A DNA stretch of 64,000 nucleotides from Escallonia rubra (GCA_033065855.1 JAVXUO010001575.1:100987-164986), one strand, 5' to 3'. Shown: positions 24,901 through 36,538, counted from the stretch's first letter. Notes: generated from the sequence alone by a model not told the origin. Program-made: numbers and translations.

Positions 24901-26277
24901 CTAAATAAGATACCGCAAAACTTTAGAATAAGGAAATTATTGACCAAAATTTTTAATCAATATAGTTATCAAGTAAGATTCATATTTGAAATTAGAAAAA
25001 ACTTAAATATGAATTTGAAATAGAACCTAATTTTTCTTATTAAATCTCTTAAGTAATTTTTACAGGTTAATATTTCATGTTAGAAAGCTTTTTTTATATA
25101 TATTATTTCAATAAAGTCATAATATATTACTATATTGGTTAGAAAATTTTAAATATTTTGAATTGATTTTTGAATTGCATAAGACTAATTATTTAAATGT
25201 CTACTATATTTGTTGATTTAATTAATTACAAAATCAAGCACCCAGTTCAAAATAATGTTTGGAGATCTTTAGTAATATTAATGTGTTTAACATTAGTTTT
25301 TATAACTCTTATTATATTAAAAACACAATGCAATAAGGTGTCATGATTGCATTTCTCGCCTCAATTATTAATTATTATAACTCAGGATCCCGAGTCAAGC
25401 TTGAGTAAGTTAATAAAATATTTTAAAAAGTTACAAAAAGTGTATCAGTGAATACCACATCTCAAGAAACAAAAAGAGATTTACATCTTATGGGAAAAAA
25501 ATATACTTCTGCTAAAACTATAATTGCAGTTAGTAAGAAATTTTTAATACTTTATTTGTAACAGTTTCAAGTAACTTGTCAAGTCTATATTATTATTAAG
25601 TTCTTTTAGTGGCCCAGTTTGATTCATTTAAAAACTAAGTCTATTAGCATGAAAAGTTAGGTTAAGAGTACTCTGCAAAATTATTTAGACATAAAAATTA
25701 GGATTCTATCAAATTTTAAATTAATTATTAGATTACGTTTTTTATTTTATATCTCATAAGTTATTTTTTGGTTCTATGAATTTTAATTTTCATTTTAGAA
25801 AACACTTTCAAGAACATAATTGTCAGAACAAAGTCTTAATAGATTAATATATTGATTAGATAGAGTTTTAGAAGGATTAGAATTGATTTTTAAATTAATT
25901 TTTTTCTTCTAAATCGAAAGTATTATTTTTCGTTTTTTTTATATATGAGTTTTTATATTTATATTAGAGAGTAGTTTTAAAGATACAATAGTGAATATTA
26001 AGTCATAATAAGTTACTATAATGATAAGGTTGAGTTTGAGAATGATTAGAATTAAATTTTGAATTTTAAGAACATAATTGCCGAAAAGAAGTCTTAATAG
26101 ATTAGTACATTGATTAGGCAAAATTTTTGAAAGATTAGAGTTAGTTTGTAAATTAAATAAGACTTACTAATATAAAAAATAATTAATCTGGTGACGTGTC
26201 ATATAAAGAAGCGATGATGTGTCGCGCAAAGAAGTTATCAATGTCTTTCGCACTTCGCTTATTATATACTCCATATA
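21991..26277. mobile_element. 4.3-kb insertion block in unit A (possible Helitron-like element) carrying a dead LINE
   Basis: Unit B reads continuously across 41990-42010 (CCTATATTTCCAATG), whereas unit A is interrupted after CCTATA (21990) and resumes at TTCCAATG (26280). The insert opens with CTAGCTCAGAATCCCGTGCC, containing a small CGTGC/GCACG hairpin. A related phrase, CTCAGGATCCCGAGTCAAGC, recurs at about 25382, suggesting two nested or adjacent related elements. The right third (25100-26170) is very AT-rich, with several degenerate copies of TTAATAGATTA / GATTAGAATTGATTT phrases. The CCCGTGC...GCACG start resembles plant Helitron-type repeats from memory, but a clean 5' TC and 3' CTRR are not seen, so the class is unsettled. 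Confidence 0.6.
22376..24672 (+). mobile_element. 5'-truncated, dead L1-type LINE (ORF2 reverse transcriptase and zf-RVT region)
   Basis: Plant LINE ORF2 segments appear in order: AEFYQQNW, DFRPIACCNVLYKC, QSAFVTQRSIADNILVMQEL, KIDLQKAYDSLGW, GLRQGDPISPYLFLLVMEVF, then the palm and thumb region, and a C-terminal zinc-binding block (WKSVWFKRHVPKCAMILWL ... CVLCHNQSETEDHLFVQC). The endonuclease domain is absent. Between FVYHPKN (about 23030) and IRIIKQALMDFEQ (about 23035) the stretch that should carry the F/Y-A-D-D catalytic motif is deleted with a frame change. Further breaks are a frameshift near 23560-23575, a stop at 23864-23866 and a stop at 24233-24235. It ends in an A-rich tail near 24660-24675. 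It is wholly contained in the 4.3-kb insertion and absent from unit B. Confidence 0.88.
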
Positions 26278-27166
26278 GATTCCAATGCCATTTCGATTGT
26301 GGATGTCGTGATCGTTTGATTTAATAGTTAAGCTCTTAGAGTGGCTCTTGTATAAGCTTTCTTGCACATCGTTGTGCGACTGTTGTTCCAATTACGATTT
26401 GAGCCTATATATATAGCAAACTAAAAGGCGCAAACATAGGATTTACGTGGTTGGCATCTACACTTATTTAACAAGAAATGTACCAGTAGTCGTTAAGCAT
26501 ACAAAAAAGTCTTTAGCAGCATTTAATTCATCTTTGGCGCCTCTCGTTTAGCTTGCATATTCTTTAGAATTAATTTCTTGTATGCAAATAGAATTTTGTC
26601 TAGCCTTTCATTTGAATGTATTGTATGTAACGTTCCCTTCGCATTGTTGTCATGCTAGTTTTTTCTTAACTCATGCAAGTGGCCTTCAAGTTCTACTTTC
26701 AAATGAAAATTTTAGCAGCACTCAGTTTTGTTAGAGGCAACAATTGAATGTCAATTTGCTCAAGATAAGATTTGTCACAACAAAGATGGACCAAATGTGG
26801 GATGCTCAAACTGCCAGAGCATCGCTCATGCAAAGTGTCACATACATGGTCAATCACAGGCAATAAAAATATTGCATATAGGCCCATTGCGAACACTGTT
26901 AGCACATCCAATCATTGGGTCAGAAATTCTACTTCACAGAATTAATACGGGCTTGATTTAATCTAACCACATTATGATTAACTATCTCATTGGAAAAGCA
27001 ACGGTCGTGCGCTTGCTACATAATTTTGATTTTCAAAATCTTCTAGGTAAGTGTGAATCTGTATGTGGGGTTGCAGTTGTATATAAGTACAGTGCTCTTC
27101 ATATAACAAGTTTTTTATAAAGAAAAACATGGTTGGTGACTGGTGAGGTCAGTTTCAGTAAGTACA

Positions 27167-27174
27167 TATATAAA
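27167..27174 (+). promoter_or_regulatory. Probable TATA box of the first intact bHLH gene
   Basis: TATATAAA lies 176 bp before the ATG and is conserved at the same distance class in the unit B paralog (42936-42943), within an upstream block that is itself conserved between the copies. Confidence 0.5.
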
Positions 27175-27349
27175 GAAGTATTTGCATATATCATCTTGAT
27201 CATGAAGATTGTGGTAGGGAATCTTGGGGCATCTGAGTCCCATTGAAGATCTCATACCCTAACAAACGTATCTTCTTCTTTAATCCCCTCTAGTTTGTAC
27301 TTAATTCCAGAGAAAGCTTTATTTAGATCGAATAATTAAGCTTCGAACA

Positions 27350-28383
27350 ATGTTTTCTTTTCACCAAAGCGATGAGCTGGTGTTTGATGAGATCCCTTCT
27401 CTTTTTTTCCAAGATCAAAGCACAATCCTACAAGATCTTGTTATAGATCATGCTTCCATGGATGGAAGTGACCTTACCACCAAAAATCCTCAGAAAAAGC
27501 GCAGCAAATCATCAGCTACCGGTGGAAATCAGGATGATGATAGTAGCAATGATACCAAGCATAAAAAAGTCATGCATAGAGACATCGAAAGGCAAAGAAG
27601 GCAGGAAATGGCTAAACAATATGCATCACTCCGTTCGCTAATTCCTCTTGAATACATCAAGGTAATAGAACTTTATTCTCCTTACTTAGTATTGTGTATA
27701 TCATTATTATTTGTGTTCAACTCTATTGGTTATCTTCCAATTGCCAACAATTAAACCCTAATTGCTTCTCGAGCTCCGCAAGGGAAACCTCTAAATTTGT
27801 GTTTGCATAGGGCTAATATTTTTTCAAATGAGTATTAATGCCTCCAATCGTTCGTTGATGTTGGTTCTCAGGGAAAGCGTTCTACATCAGATCACATGCA
27901 CGAAGCTGTGAAATACATTAACCACCTTCAGCAAAATATTAATGAGCTTGATAAGAAGAGAGATAAGCTGAAGAAGATGTCAGCAACAAGCATTGTTCAG
28001 CCTAAAAATATTGGAACATCATTAGAAAATTCTTTGCCCCAAATTATTTCGGTTAGCTCATGCTGGTGCGGTATTGAGATTTTGATCAGTAGTGAAGGAA
28101 ATTTCACCCTATCAATAGTGCTGGAAATACTCCTTGAAGAGGGACTTAACGTTGTTAGCTGTGTGTCAACTGAAGTTAATGAAAGGTTTCTCCACACTAT
28201 CCAAGCCGAGGTAAAGCCACTGATTAATTTCATGATATTTCTGGGTTTACACTTCGACTATAAGTTCTTGACGAACTATTTAAGCTTACTTCGTGCATAT
28301 CCTTTCAGGTCAGCGGTTTAACATGCAATGATCCATCTGTGCTGCAACAAAAGTTGACAAATTTAATCAACTCTCGGTTTTGA
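27350..28383 (+). CDS. bHLH transcription factor, bHLH118/36/120/126 subgroup (unit A copy), 241 aa
   Basis: Three exons (27350-27661, 27872-28210, 28309-28383) with GT-AG, phase-0 introns give 241 residues. An acidic/hydrophobic N-terminus is followed by a Lys/Ser-rich linker (about 49-73). The basic region [20 protein letters not shown] has the H-E-R residues at H76, E80 and R84 that recognise an E-box. Helix 1 ends in SLIPLEYIK at the exon 1 boundary; exon 2 begins [20 protein letters not shown] with helix 2. A C-terminal part (about 148-220, [20 protein letters not shown]) fits the ACT-like dimerisation fold of this family. Intron placement at LEYIK|GKR matches all other copies in the window. 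It should be a nuclear dimeric DNA-binding regulator. Arabidopsis relatives are bHLH36, 118, 120 and 126, with little-studied roles. Start chosen at the ATG conserved with the unit B copy. Confidence 0.93.
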
Positions 28384-31302
28384 TTTCAAGTAAGGCTGTA
28401 ACTGCCAACTTATTCTGAATAGAGTTAGTTTTGTGTGTTAAAACCATAGCTTCACAGGCATGCTTCAGCCATTGCGGACTTCATTTAACCTTTTTTAGCT
28501 TTTAGCTGAAGATCTTGACTTGATCTTCAAACTTCTTGTACTTACACTAGTTATGTGGAATGTATAAACGGAAAAAGTGTGCTTTTCAAGGAGAAATTTT
28601 TTCTCATTAAGGTGATTGTGTGGATGTTCGTCGTCAACATAATTACTCAATTCATATTAATGTTGAAGAGCAAAGGCAGAAATATGTTTGCAGCTCCTCT
28701 AACAATCCTTTCATGCATGTGTGAAGTTGATTATCAATGCTCAACTACTAAACAAGTTTGTGTATACCTCTCACTGAGTTCCATTATACAAGATAGTGTT
28801 TCTGAAAAAGTGACAGCATTTACTCAATGTTATGTGCATTGCAATAGTGGCCTAGTCCCTTCTGATGATAATGAAGCATTTTCATTATGCAAGTGTAAAC
28901 TCAAGAGTAAACTTGGGTCATACACTATACTGTAGGAATGCAGTCTTAAACTGTAAATCAAATATTTTTACTTGTCTATGTAGCTTTTGTACTATTGATC
29001 CTTGTTACCTCCCACCCAAACCTTTTTTATTTTAGTTCACGATGAACTTTATTTAGTGATGCCTAAGAGTCTGATACATTAAATGATATGGAGTACGTTC
29101 TTCAGAAATTTAAGTCTTTTAATTAGTTGTGTGTGATAGTATGATCTCTCTTGTGTAAGACCAACAAAACAGAAAGAAGATGAAGTATAAGCTTTCGTTA
29201 TGGGAGGCATTGCTGTCTTTTTTCAGTAAAAGCTTTATGTTTTCAGTTGTTATTAGTTTTGTTTATAGTCATTTTTAATCTTTCTCTCACAGTCTATCTC
29301 AACATTATAACCTCATTGGATACCATTTCTCTTCGGACGGGCAATATGCAACTGATATATGTGCCAAAGTTAAAAACAACACATCTATGCTATATATAAT
29401 CACAGCATTTCCTTTTTATTCTCATTGCCATTTAAAAGCCTCCTCACGGATAAGTACACTGATTTAAAAGCATGGACAAGTACTTATTCGCTGGTCACTG
29501 GCTACATTGCATAAAAACTGTCTGGCAATCATCCTGGGATCAACTCTCTTCTGCATTTTCTTCAACCTCTGTTGAAGGAGATACTTTGATTTCGTTTACA
29601 GCAGATAAGCAGAGGAAACTAGCAAAGTACGAGAATTTTTCAATGGCCTGACAGAGAACCATGTTTGTGACCAAGCTGATCATTTGTGTGAATGTTGTAA
29701 TTTCCGGATAATGAAAATATGATGTGCAACCATAGTACGGACCGTCAAAAGACATGTTCTTTTTAATTATGGTTTTTTGTTATTTTTAGATATGGTGTCA
29801 TCTAGATAGGACGCTCTCTATGTCATCTAGTATTGGTTGCCCTATACGCGCTAGAGGCTGTACCATTAACATTGGCGGATGGTAGTCTTTGTGTAGGTTA
29901 TGGAGTCTTCACTCCACCTTGAAAGCTCCTTCAAATAGCATTTTTGACTGGTTTGAGTGATGAACTACTACATGCAAGTTCATTTGTATCACATTTTTCA
30001 CTCTCTCAAGGAGTAACATTAAGGTAACGTGTATGCACATGATCATCAGTTCTGTTCATATTCTATGCAAGAAAAATGAGATTAGTAACATTCGTGTGAC
30101 ATGTGTGCTAGAACTGTGCACGCGTTCAAATTACAGCCTTCCTACATTGGATATGTCCATCTTTCTCCTTGGTTTCCACGTTAGTTCTTACTACGTTGGA
30201 GGGGAAGCTGTTTTCTCCTTTCTTTCCACTGCAAGTGAGAATGGGAGAAGGTTTACCCACATGTTCTGTAAGTATTCGTAAGAGTATGGACATAGTCCAC
30301 ATATCAAACCCTTTGAAACCTTGATAGCATGCAATCTCCTTCACTGTATAGTATCATCGATCTGAAAGAACCTTTTTTTCAGTTTGAAATTGACTTTGTG
30401 TTTGTGTCAGTGCCTGGGATTATCTTGCCAAACAAATTATTAACATCATGTACAAGCTATCTTGCACGCTCTGATTTACATGAAAGAGATAAAAATCAAA
30501 GATAGGTAAGGCATTGATGTCTAGGCCTTTGACAACAGTTGGAGATTGCTGCTTGGTTTTCTCTCATCAGGGAGCAGTGTATGCAAAACAAACCCTTGGC
30601 TCTGTTGTTATTCATTTGTAATTATTGTTGTTGTTGGCATCAAGATTATTGTGTACCTGTCCACTCAAGTAGTCTAAAAAAACTGCACCAGTGTACATGA
30701 ACTCGGAACCGACGAGGAAAGAAAGTGCTAAGAGAGGCTTCACTTTTGAGGAATAACACTCATTAAAGGGGGATTTGTTTATATGGGGAGATAGTGACAA
30801 GAACCTTGGTGATCCTATAATCTATGCAGATGACTTTGACTTCAGCGTCCCTTCTCTCATGCGCACTTTACGAAAACCCAAAACGGAATGACTTCATTGA
30901 GTAATTTCTCATAGGAGGAGGAAGAAAATGTTAAACGTCTCCGCGTGTCTCATGATCTCTCTCTAAAACAGTAGGACTTTTGAAAAAAATGGCACTCGAA
31001 GGGGTAAATTGTCGTATTCGAACTGAAATTATGTCTCTTTTTGGCCGATGTTTTTGAGTACTTTTTAAACCTCGTCGAGGTTGCAATTTCCTTTTTTAGG
31101 GTTACGGCCTTAATGTCCTCCCTTTGTACTTTTACCATTTGATTATGAAAAAAAAATTACGGCCTTAATGTCGTCCTTAAATGAAGTTGAGCGAGTAGAG
31201 AGTTCTGTATGACCTAAATTTGAACAATATCCAAATTTCAACAAGTCTTTGCTAGGAGATCTTTTACAAGTGTGTGCTAAATTATCTTTGCTCAAAGCAC
31301 TG
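28384..31302. other. 3' flank of the unit A bHLH, no further gene supported
   Basis: The first 550 bp are well conserved with 44155-44720 in unit B. An open frame at 28555-28935 has a counterpart at 44301-44525, but the two diverge by frameshift and stops, so it is treated as 3' UTR or spacer. About 160 bp at 30350-30510 is present only here relative to unit B. The minus-strand frame at 29540-29755 is broken in the unit B counterpart (about 45300-45490). Confidence 0.5.
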
Positions 31303-31374
31303 CACCTTTTTTATGATATGTTCTGGCCAAAGAATAGTAATTTTCTTTGGCTAGAACATATCATAAAAAAGGTG
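31303..31374. repeat. Perfect-looking hairpin (32-bp arms, 8-nt loop), likely a repair scar
   Basis: Left arm 31303-31334 (…TTATGATATGTTCTGGCC…) and right arm 31343-31374 are complementary apart from one G:T-type mismatch. Unit B has only the left arm in diverged form (about 46970-46985) and no right arm. Immediately after the right arm, GTGTTTCGTATTGCATTGAA (31372 onward) duplicates 31573 onward exactly for about 23 bases. Confidence 0.85.
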
Positions 31375-31720
31375 TTTCGTATTGCATTGAACTAGTCATG
31401 CATGCTCACGCAATTAATCTGCAACCTGAATATATCAAAAAGCGTTCAATTTTTTCCCACATTAGACTTTGACTAATCTTTCAATTGGCATATAGTTTAT
31501 GTCACTACTGAAGCTAGTCAAGCTATTACATAGCAGTTGGTCTTTGTTTAATCTAATTCACTGCTTGAAAACGTGTTTCGTATTGCATTGAACTACAGAA
31601 TGGGAAAGCAAGAAAGGAGCCGTTAAGCAAACAGTTCAACCGAAAGGAACTACCAAAAGTACTACCTAAAAGGATGACTAGTTACTACACAACTTGGGAC
31701 AATTGGAAGAATATTTATTT

Positions 31721-32137
31721 AGAAATTTTTGGTTTTAAGTTTTCCGGCTTGAATTTAACTCTGCTTCTACGTCGGAGCAGAATCAGCATGGTTGTTCGAT
31801 TATGAGTATGACTTAGAAATTATGGATTTGAACACGAAAATAGCTTCCACACTAAATGAAGATAAGACTGTACGTCAAGCTTCCTTTGATTTAATAATAA
31901 TGAAAATCTCGTACACGGAACCGACTTTTTACTGTTTATATAATTGTTTCTCTTTTAAGAGGAGTACATTTGGTTTTGTTAATGTGGTATCCTAATTTTT
32001 GCAAAAGTAACCTCCGCTTTGGCATCAAGTGTGACCCGTGACAAAGCACAAAAGAAACAGATCTTATCCTAGACCAATTGTCTTGGAGCCATCCGGCAGA
32101 CATTTACTATTGCAATTATCTTAAGTGACCCTCCTAA
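31721..32137. repeat. Upstream-region module, first copy in unit A
   Basis: This roughly 420-bp block (from the TTTTGGTTTTAAGTTTTCC-type start to GACCCTCCTAAAG) is related to 33170-33660 and to 49966-50722, which lies directly upstream of the intact shorter-type bHLH. Shared phrases include GAACACGAAAATAGCTTCC, TTTGGCATCAAGTGTGACC and GAGCCATC. It is a non-coding internal duplication within unit A. Confidence 0.8.
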
Positions 32138-32473
32138 AGAGACCTTTTGCCCAAAATAACACATTTTTAATACTTAATTACTTCTTTACTTTATTTTGAA
32201 CCTTAATTACTTCAAAAAAGAGACCTTGGAGATCGTGGTTCCAAACAGAGATTTCAAGAAAGAAAATGTGGTTTCAAACCACGTTTTCAACAATATAAAT
32301 AAATAAGGTTCAAAATATATTTTTGAAAACGTGGTTTGAAAATACGTTTTCTTCTTTGAAATCTCTGTTTGGAATCACGATTTTCAAAAGTGCACTAGAT
32401 AGGTAAATAAGATTCAAAATGAGATAAAGAAATAATTAAGTATTAAAAGTGTGTTATTTAAGAGAAAAACTCT
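32138..32473. mobile_element. Nested palindromic MITE, about 336 bp
   Basis: Outer arms: 32138 to about 32213 (AGAGACCTTTTGCCC…AATACTTAATTACTTC…) pair with about 32402-32473 (…GAAATAATTAAGTATT…AAAACTCT). Inner arms: 32228-32290 (…CCAAACAGAGATTTCAAG…GGTTTCAAACCACG…) pair with about 32325-32394. The whole can fold back on itself with a short AT-rich loop. There is no coding capacity. The class is not clear, because the flanks do not show an unambiguous target duplication. Confidence 0.75.
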
Positions 32474-33952
32474 AGAAATGTTCTAAATTGAAGGAGGTCG
32501 GAGAACCGATACTTTCACAACAAGATAATGATAAATTAAGTGACGGCAGGTGAAAAAGCGGAAATAATGCTAATATTTATACATGTGCTTAAAAGGGTGC
32601 ACAATGCACGGCGGCAGGTGCAAAAGACAAACCCTACGTAGAATGTGGATTGTGGAGTACCATCTTTTATTTCTCCATCAATGTCAACTTTTTATATGTT
32701 TGTTGAGTTCATTATTTAATTACTACTTTATGTTTATAAAAACATGTCGTGTGTTTTGTGACCACAAGAGATTGACAAATTATTGATTTTCATTTTTTAT
32801 TACATCGCAGTTCTATATTATGTAAAATATTAGGTATTACAGTAATATCTTGTATTTTATATTATAACAACATTTGTTGTAATTCACATATCCTGTTTAA
32901 ACTTTAAAAAGAAAGAAAAACAAGTCCCGCAACAAGAGACCGATTTTTTTTTAATTATATTTCACAACAGCATACTAGTTGTTTTTTCTTTATTAAATTG
33001 TTAATTATTAAGTTACTAATACTATACGTGTACCTAGACACATTCTTTCTTTTAAATTTCTTTTCAACACTAATTAACCATGAGTACTAGAAGTTCTCAT
33101 TCTCAGCGTGGAACGGGGATTCAAAAATTATAAAAAACATATTAGTGTTTAAAAAGTTGATTGCACTATAGAAATTTTGGTTTTAGGTTTTCCCGCTTGC
33201 ATTTAGCTAAGGCCTTAGATCAACTTTGCACTCCAATCGTGATTTGTGTGGTTGATCATTCTACGTGCGAGTAGAATCAACATAATTGCTTGATTATGAC
33301 TTATATTTGAACACGAAATAGCTTCCACACAAAGTAAGGATAATACTGCATATTAAACCTCTTCTTAGACTAATAATGATGAACGTCTCGTGCACCGGAC
33401 CGTCGTTTCTAAAGTTTGCATAAATATTTATCTCTTAAGACAGAGTTGCTTGTTTATGAAAAGTTACATTGCTATCCGATGTACATTTTGGTTTTGTTGG
33501 TAATATCTTAGGGTTTTGCAAAAGTAACCTTCGCTCTGGCATCAAGTGTGACCCTTGACAAAGAGCAAAAAAAAAAAAAAAACAGATCTAGACCAACTTT
33601 ATTGAGCCATCGGGCAGAAATTTACTATTGCAATGATTATATATAAGTGATCCTCCTCAAGTATGAACACGGGTAAGTGGAATTCTTGCCTATCAAAAAG
33701 GTTTTAATTGGAATAAAATAAGCATAGCAAAATATGTGGCCATGGACAAGACTGCGAGGCAGGAGATTATGCTGGCAGAATATTGGAATCCTAGGCCCAT
33801 CAAAGATCTCGTACCTTAATCACTTCATATCATCTTCTTAATCAGCTTTAATTAACCACCATTAGTATTAATAGAAGACAAATCTCCGTCTACTGCCCAC
33901 CACCGACTACACAACAAGTACAACAACTTCTTGAATTAGTTACTAAAGACTT
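32474..33952. other. Upstream region of the unit A shorter-type bHLH
   Basis: The region matches 47913-48430 and 49760-51010 of unit B. At 32975-32995 it holds the unoccupied site (CTAGTTGTTTTTTC) of the Pack-MULE present in unit B. 33170-33660 is the second copy of the upstream module. The promoter-proximal part (33660-33950) matches 50715-51008 closely. No gene is seen. Confidence 0.7.
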
Positions 33953-35538
33953 TGTTTCCAACTTACTTTGGTCGCACCCAAGGGCCCACCAAGAGTCTTA
34001 TTTTGCGCGACATGTAACCATATTCAACGGTCAATTTATCAATCATCTCAATTCGGTCAAACAATCATGCCCAAGTCACGTGCATTTTCTCCTTCAAAAC
34101 AACCTTGGCGCGCCTTCCCCCTTGGGGGTCGGCCACCTTCCCCTGAAGGGGGTCGTCCACCTTCCCCTTAAGGGGGTCGGCCACATTCCCCCTTAGGCGG
34201 TCGCTGTGCCTCCTACCTCTCATGCACCGCACGCTTTTCCTTGGCCTCCCGCCGACTCTGCGACCCCCGTTGTCGCCTTCGCGCCGGCTTCACAGCGCTT
34301 GTCGCCATCTCCCGCACGCCTGCTTTACAACGCCCATCTCCCATGGTCGCGTGCCGTCTCTGCGATGCCCGCCGTCGCCCGTGGTCACGAGCCGACTTCC
34401 CGGAGCTCATCGCCTGCGGCCGCACGCCAGTTCACGATGCCTATCGCCCACGCGTCGTCTCCAACACTCTGCCGCGCCCATGCGCCGCACCACTGATATA
34501 GTCGCGCCCCCTGGCTCTATGTCACACTGTCACGCTCCTTGCGCTGGTCCATCCTATCATCACACCATACGTACCTTGCTTTGGTCGTGGACCATGATTC
34601 GACTCACTCTCCGGAGTGTGCAACATCCCGCAGGGATAGACGATTCCTCTGGGACACTATCTCTACCAGGGAGCTTTTCAACTCTCCTTCCGCCAGGTAG
34701 ACGGCTCCTCCGGGATGCTACCTTGACGCGCTCCTAGTGCTCCGGCACAAGGACTTACCCACGGGGATAGGCGACTCCTCCGGGACACTATCTCCGCCAG
34801 GGTGTCTGCGTGACTGGCCTACGTACTCTGGCACCGGGGACTTCATCAGCACACCTAAGGACTATGACCCCGGGTCACTCCGAGACGGAAGCAAGTCTCC
34901 GGAGGGCATCGCGCCTAGTTCGCCTGCTAGTTGGGCGTCGAGTCTTCCCTACCGCTGCCAGGCCTGTGGGACTCTGCAAGGGCTTGGATTGGTAGCTAGA
35001 TCAAGGGGTGTTCTCTGGCAACACCGACGTTGTGGGAGCTGGTCTTTCTAGACAGACAGAGCAACGCTGTGAGGAACAGGTCGGGTGAATATGCGATCTG
35101 AGAGTCCAACGGAGAACTGGTATTTTTGAACCCCCTGGTGACGTGTCACTTCCAGGGGATGATGACAAATGCACATTTTTTCCTATTAATAGTGGACTTT
35201 GGATTTCATTTTCAACAGAATTCTCGCATTTGATAAAATGACTTTCTCACTCTAGAATCCAAAAGCTCTGGAATTGTATAGAGAGAAACATATAGGACCT
35301 TGACTCTGGACCTAAGCATCGATCATACTGTGACTATCGTCATATATTCATTGCGCATCATCGCCCTCGCAGCACTGCCACCCCTCAGGCTCCATTTGGG
35401 ACAGCACTGTCACCCCTCAGGCTCCATTTGGGAAGCCATTGGTCTCTGTCCTTGCTGTGTCCCACTTCAACACAGTTGGCATCTAGCTCAGGCTGCATTC
35501 CTTATGGCACCTCCACGTCAACTGGTTCCTTGGCATCA
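33953..35538. mobile_element. Solo-LTR-like insertion, 1586 bp, disrupting a bHLH 5' UTR
   Basis: The insert begins TGTTTCCAACTT and ends CTTGGCATCA (TG…CA), flanked by the 5-bp duplication GACTT (33948-33952 and 35539-35543), the pattern of an LTR retrotransposon integration. Unit B reads GACTAAATATGG uninterrupted at 51011. The interior (about 34100-35050) is GC-rich, with locally repeated phrases such as GGGATAG(G/A)CGA(C/T)TCCTC at about 34632 and 34763. No gag-pol is found, so a solo LTR is the best reading. Internal frames are low-complexity. Confidence 0.72.
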
Positions 35539-35546
35539 GACTTAAT

Positions 35547-35743
35547 ATGGATACTGCTCCATATAATATTAACAGAAGAGATATCTGTAATGAAAATGAC
35601 AGGAAAATCATAAGTAGGGATCTGAAAAAAAAAGCGAAGGCAAGAAATAGCTGCTAGCTTCAATTCTCTCAGATCACATCTTCATCCTGAAATGATCAAA
35701 GTTACTTTACTCTCCCTCCTGGAGAGCTTGTTATCATCTCTCT
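35547..35743 (+). pseudogene. Disrupted shorter-type bHLH gene (unit A counterpart of 51019-51937)
   Basis: The ATG at 35547 opens MDTAPYNINRRDICNENDRK, clearly the unit B gene's start. A +1 change in an A-run (nine A's where unit B has GAAAGAAA) shifts the frame in the basic region and gives a stop soon after. The donor is altered from AAG|GTGACT to AAA|GTTACT. About 130 bp of intron is deleted, and homology ends at TATCATCTCTCT, where a copia LTR begins. Exons 2 and 3 are missing. The LTR-like insert sits 8 bp before the ATG. Confidence 0.9.
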
Positions 35744-36530
35744 TGTTAGAGACTGTCGCTAGGGCTGACGCCATAGCTGCACACCGCCACGACTGACGTC
35801 AGCCCTAACTGTCAGCCTCATCACCGGATTTCCTGTTCAAACTCCCAATTAAATTTTCTTTATTCAAATTCTTAGTTAATTTTTAAATGTAAGTTTGTTA
35901 TAGATTCAAATACAAATCAAATGTAATTTTATCCATGTAAATTTAAATGTGAATCCTTTCATATAAAAATGAGAAAAACTCTCGCAAATTCTGTGAGATT
36001 CCAGAATTATTATCTTTCTTATATATCAATTAGTCTATGGTTCTTTTCTGTTAGCTCTTCCAATGGCTTCCCCCACCACTGTTATTCCATAACTTAACCA
36101 TTACACCACCATCAAGCTTACCAACACAAACAATCTCTTTTGGCAAACACAAATTCTACCCATTCTACGCTCAAACAACCTTTATGATCTTGTTGACGCG
36201 ACTGAACCATGTCCCCCTGCCGAAATCACAGTTCCTGACACCACCACCAGAACCCCAAACCCTGATTACAAATAATGGGTTGATCGTGATTAATTTGTCT
36301 TCAGTTGGATCAATACCTCATTGTCAGAAGTTGTTCCGCCAATCATTGTTGGACAAACACTTTTGCTTCAGATTGGCACGCCATCTTTGACGTATTTGGT
36401 GCATCGTCCCAAATCCATGTCTTTCAACTTCTCATGTAGCTCCACAACACCAAACGTGAAGATAAACCTGTCGCCACATACCTTCAGGAACTCAAATATC
36501 TTGGTCTCTTCCTCCCTTAGGTTGGCATAA
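35744..36530 (+). mobile_element. Fragment of a Ty1/copia retrotransposon (LTR and broken gag)
   Basis: The fragment begins TGTTAGAGACTGTCGC at the exact point where bHLH homology ends. About 320 bp of LTR-like sequence is followed by a degraded gag: MASPTTVIP, then IKLTNTNNLFWQTQILPILR, LYDLVDATEPCPPAE and, in another frame, KREDKPVATYLQELKYLGLF. These are hallmarks of the plant copia gag (UBN2-type) N-terminal half. The frame is broken several times, and the rest of the element is absent. Confidence 0.78.
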
Positions 36531-36538
36531 AATAAATT

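Larger units (their letters stand above)
18846..35743. repeat. Tandem segmental duplication, unit A
   Basis: Sequence from TCTCTGTGTGGCCC at 18846 onward matches unit B from 36999 in the same order and orientation, with high local identity broken by insertions. Matching landmarks include 18851/37005 (repeat start), 19822/39012, 21176/41140, 26700/42480, bHLH 27350/43117, 28400/44170, 30150/45950, 32620/48060, 33200/49990 and the shorter-type bHLH 35547/51019. Homology ends at 35743, where a copia element begins. The unit is longer than B mainly because of the 4.3-kb and 1.6-kb inserts. Confidence 0.93.

Noticed and set aside
26728-26961. Cys-rich frame CQFAQDKICHNKDGPNVGC upstream of the unit A bHLH
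   Set aside because: The reading frame is not kept in unit B at 42520-42640, and no zinc-finger spacing recurs.
28555-28935. 126-codon frame after the unit A bHLH with a counterpart in unit B
   Set aside because: The counterpart (44301-44525) differs by frameshifts and an earlier stop, so similarity reflects DNA duplication, not coding constraint.
34206-35051. Several Pro/Arg/Ser-rich frames in the GC-rich insert
   Set aside because: All lie inside the solo-LTR-like element, overlap on both strands and lack conserved motifs.
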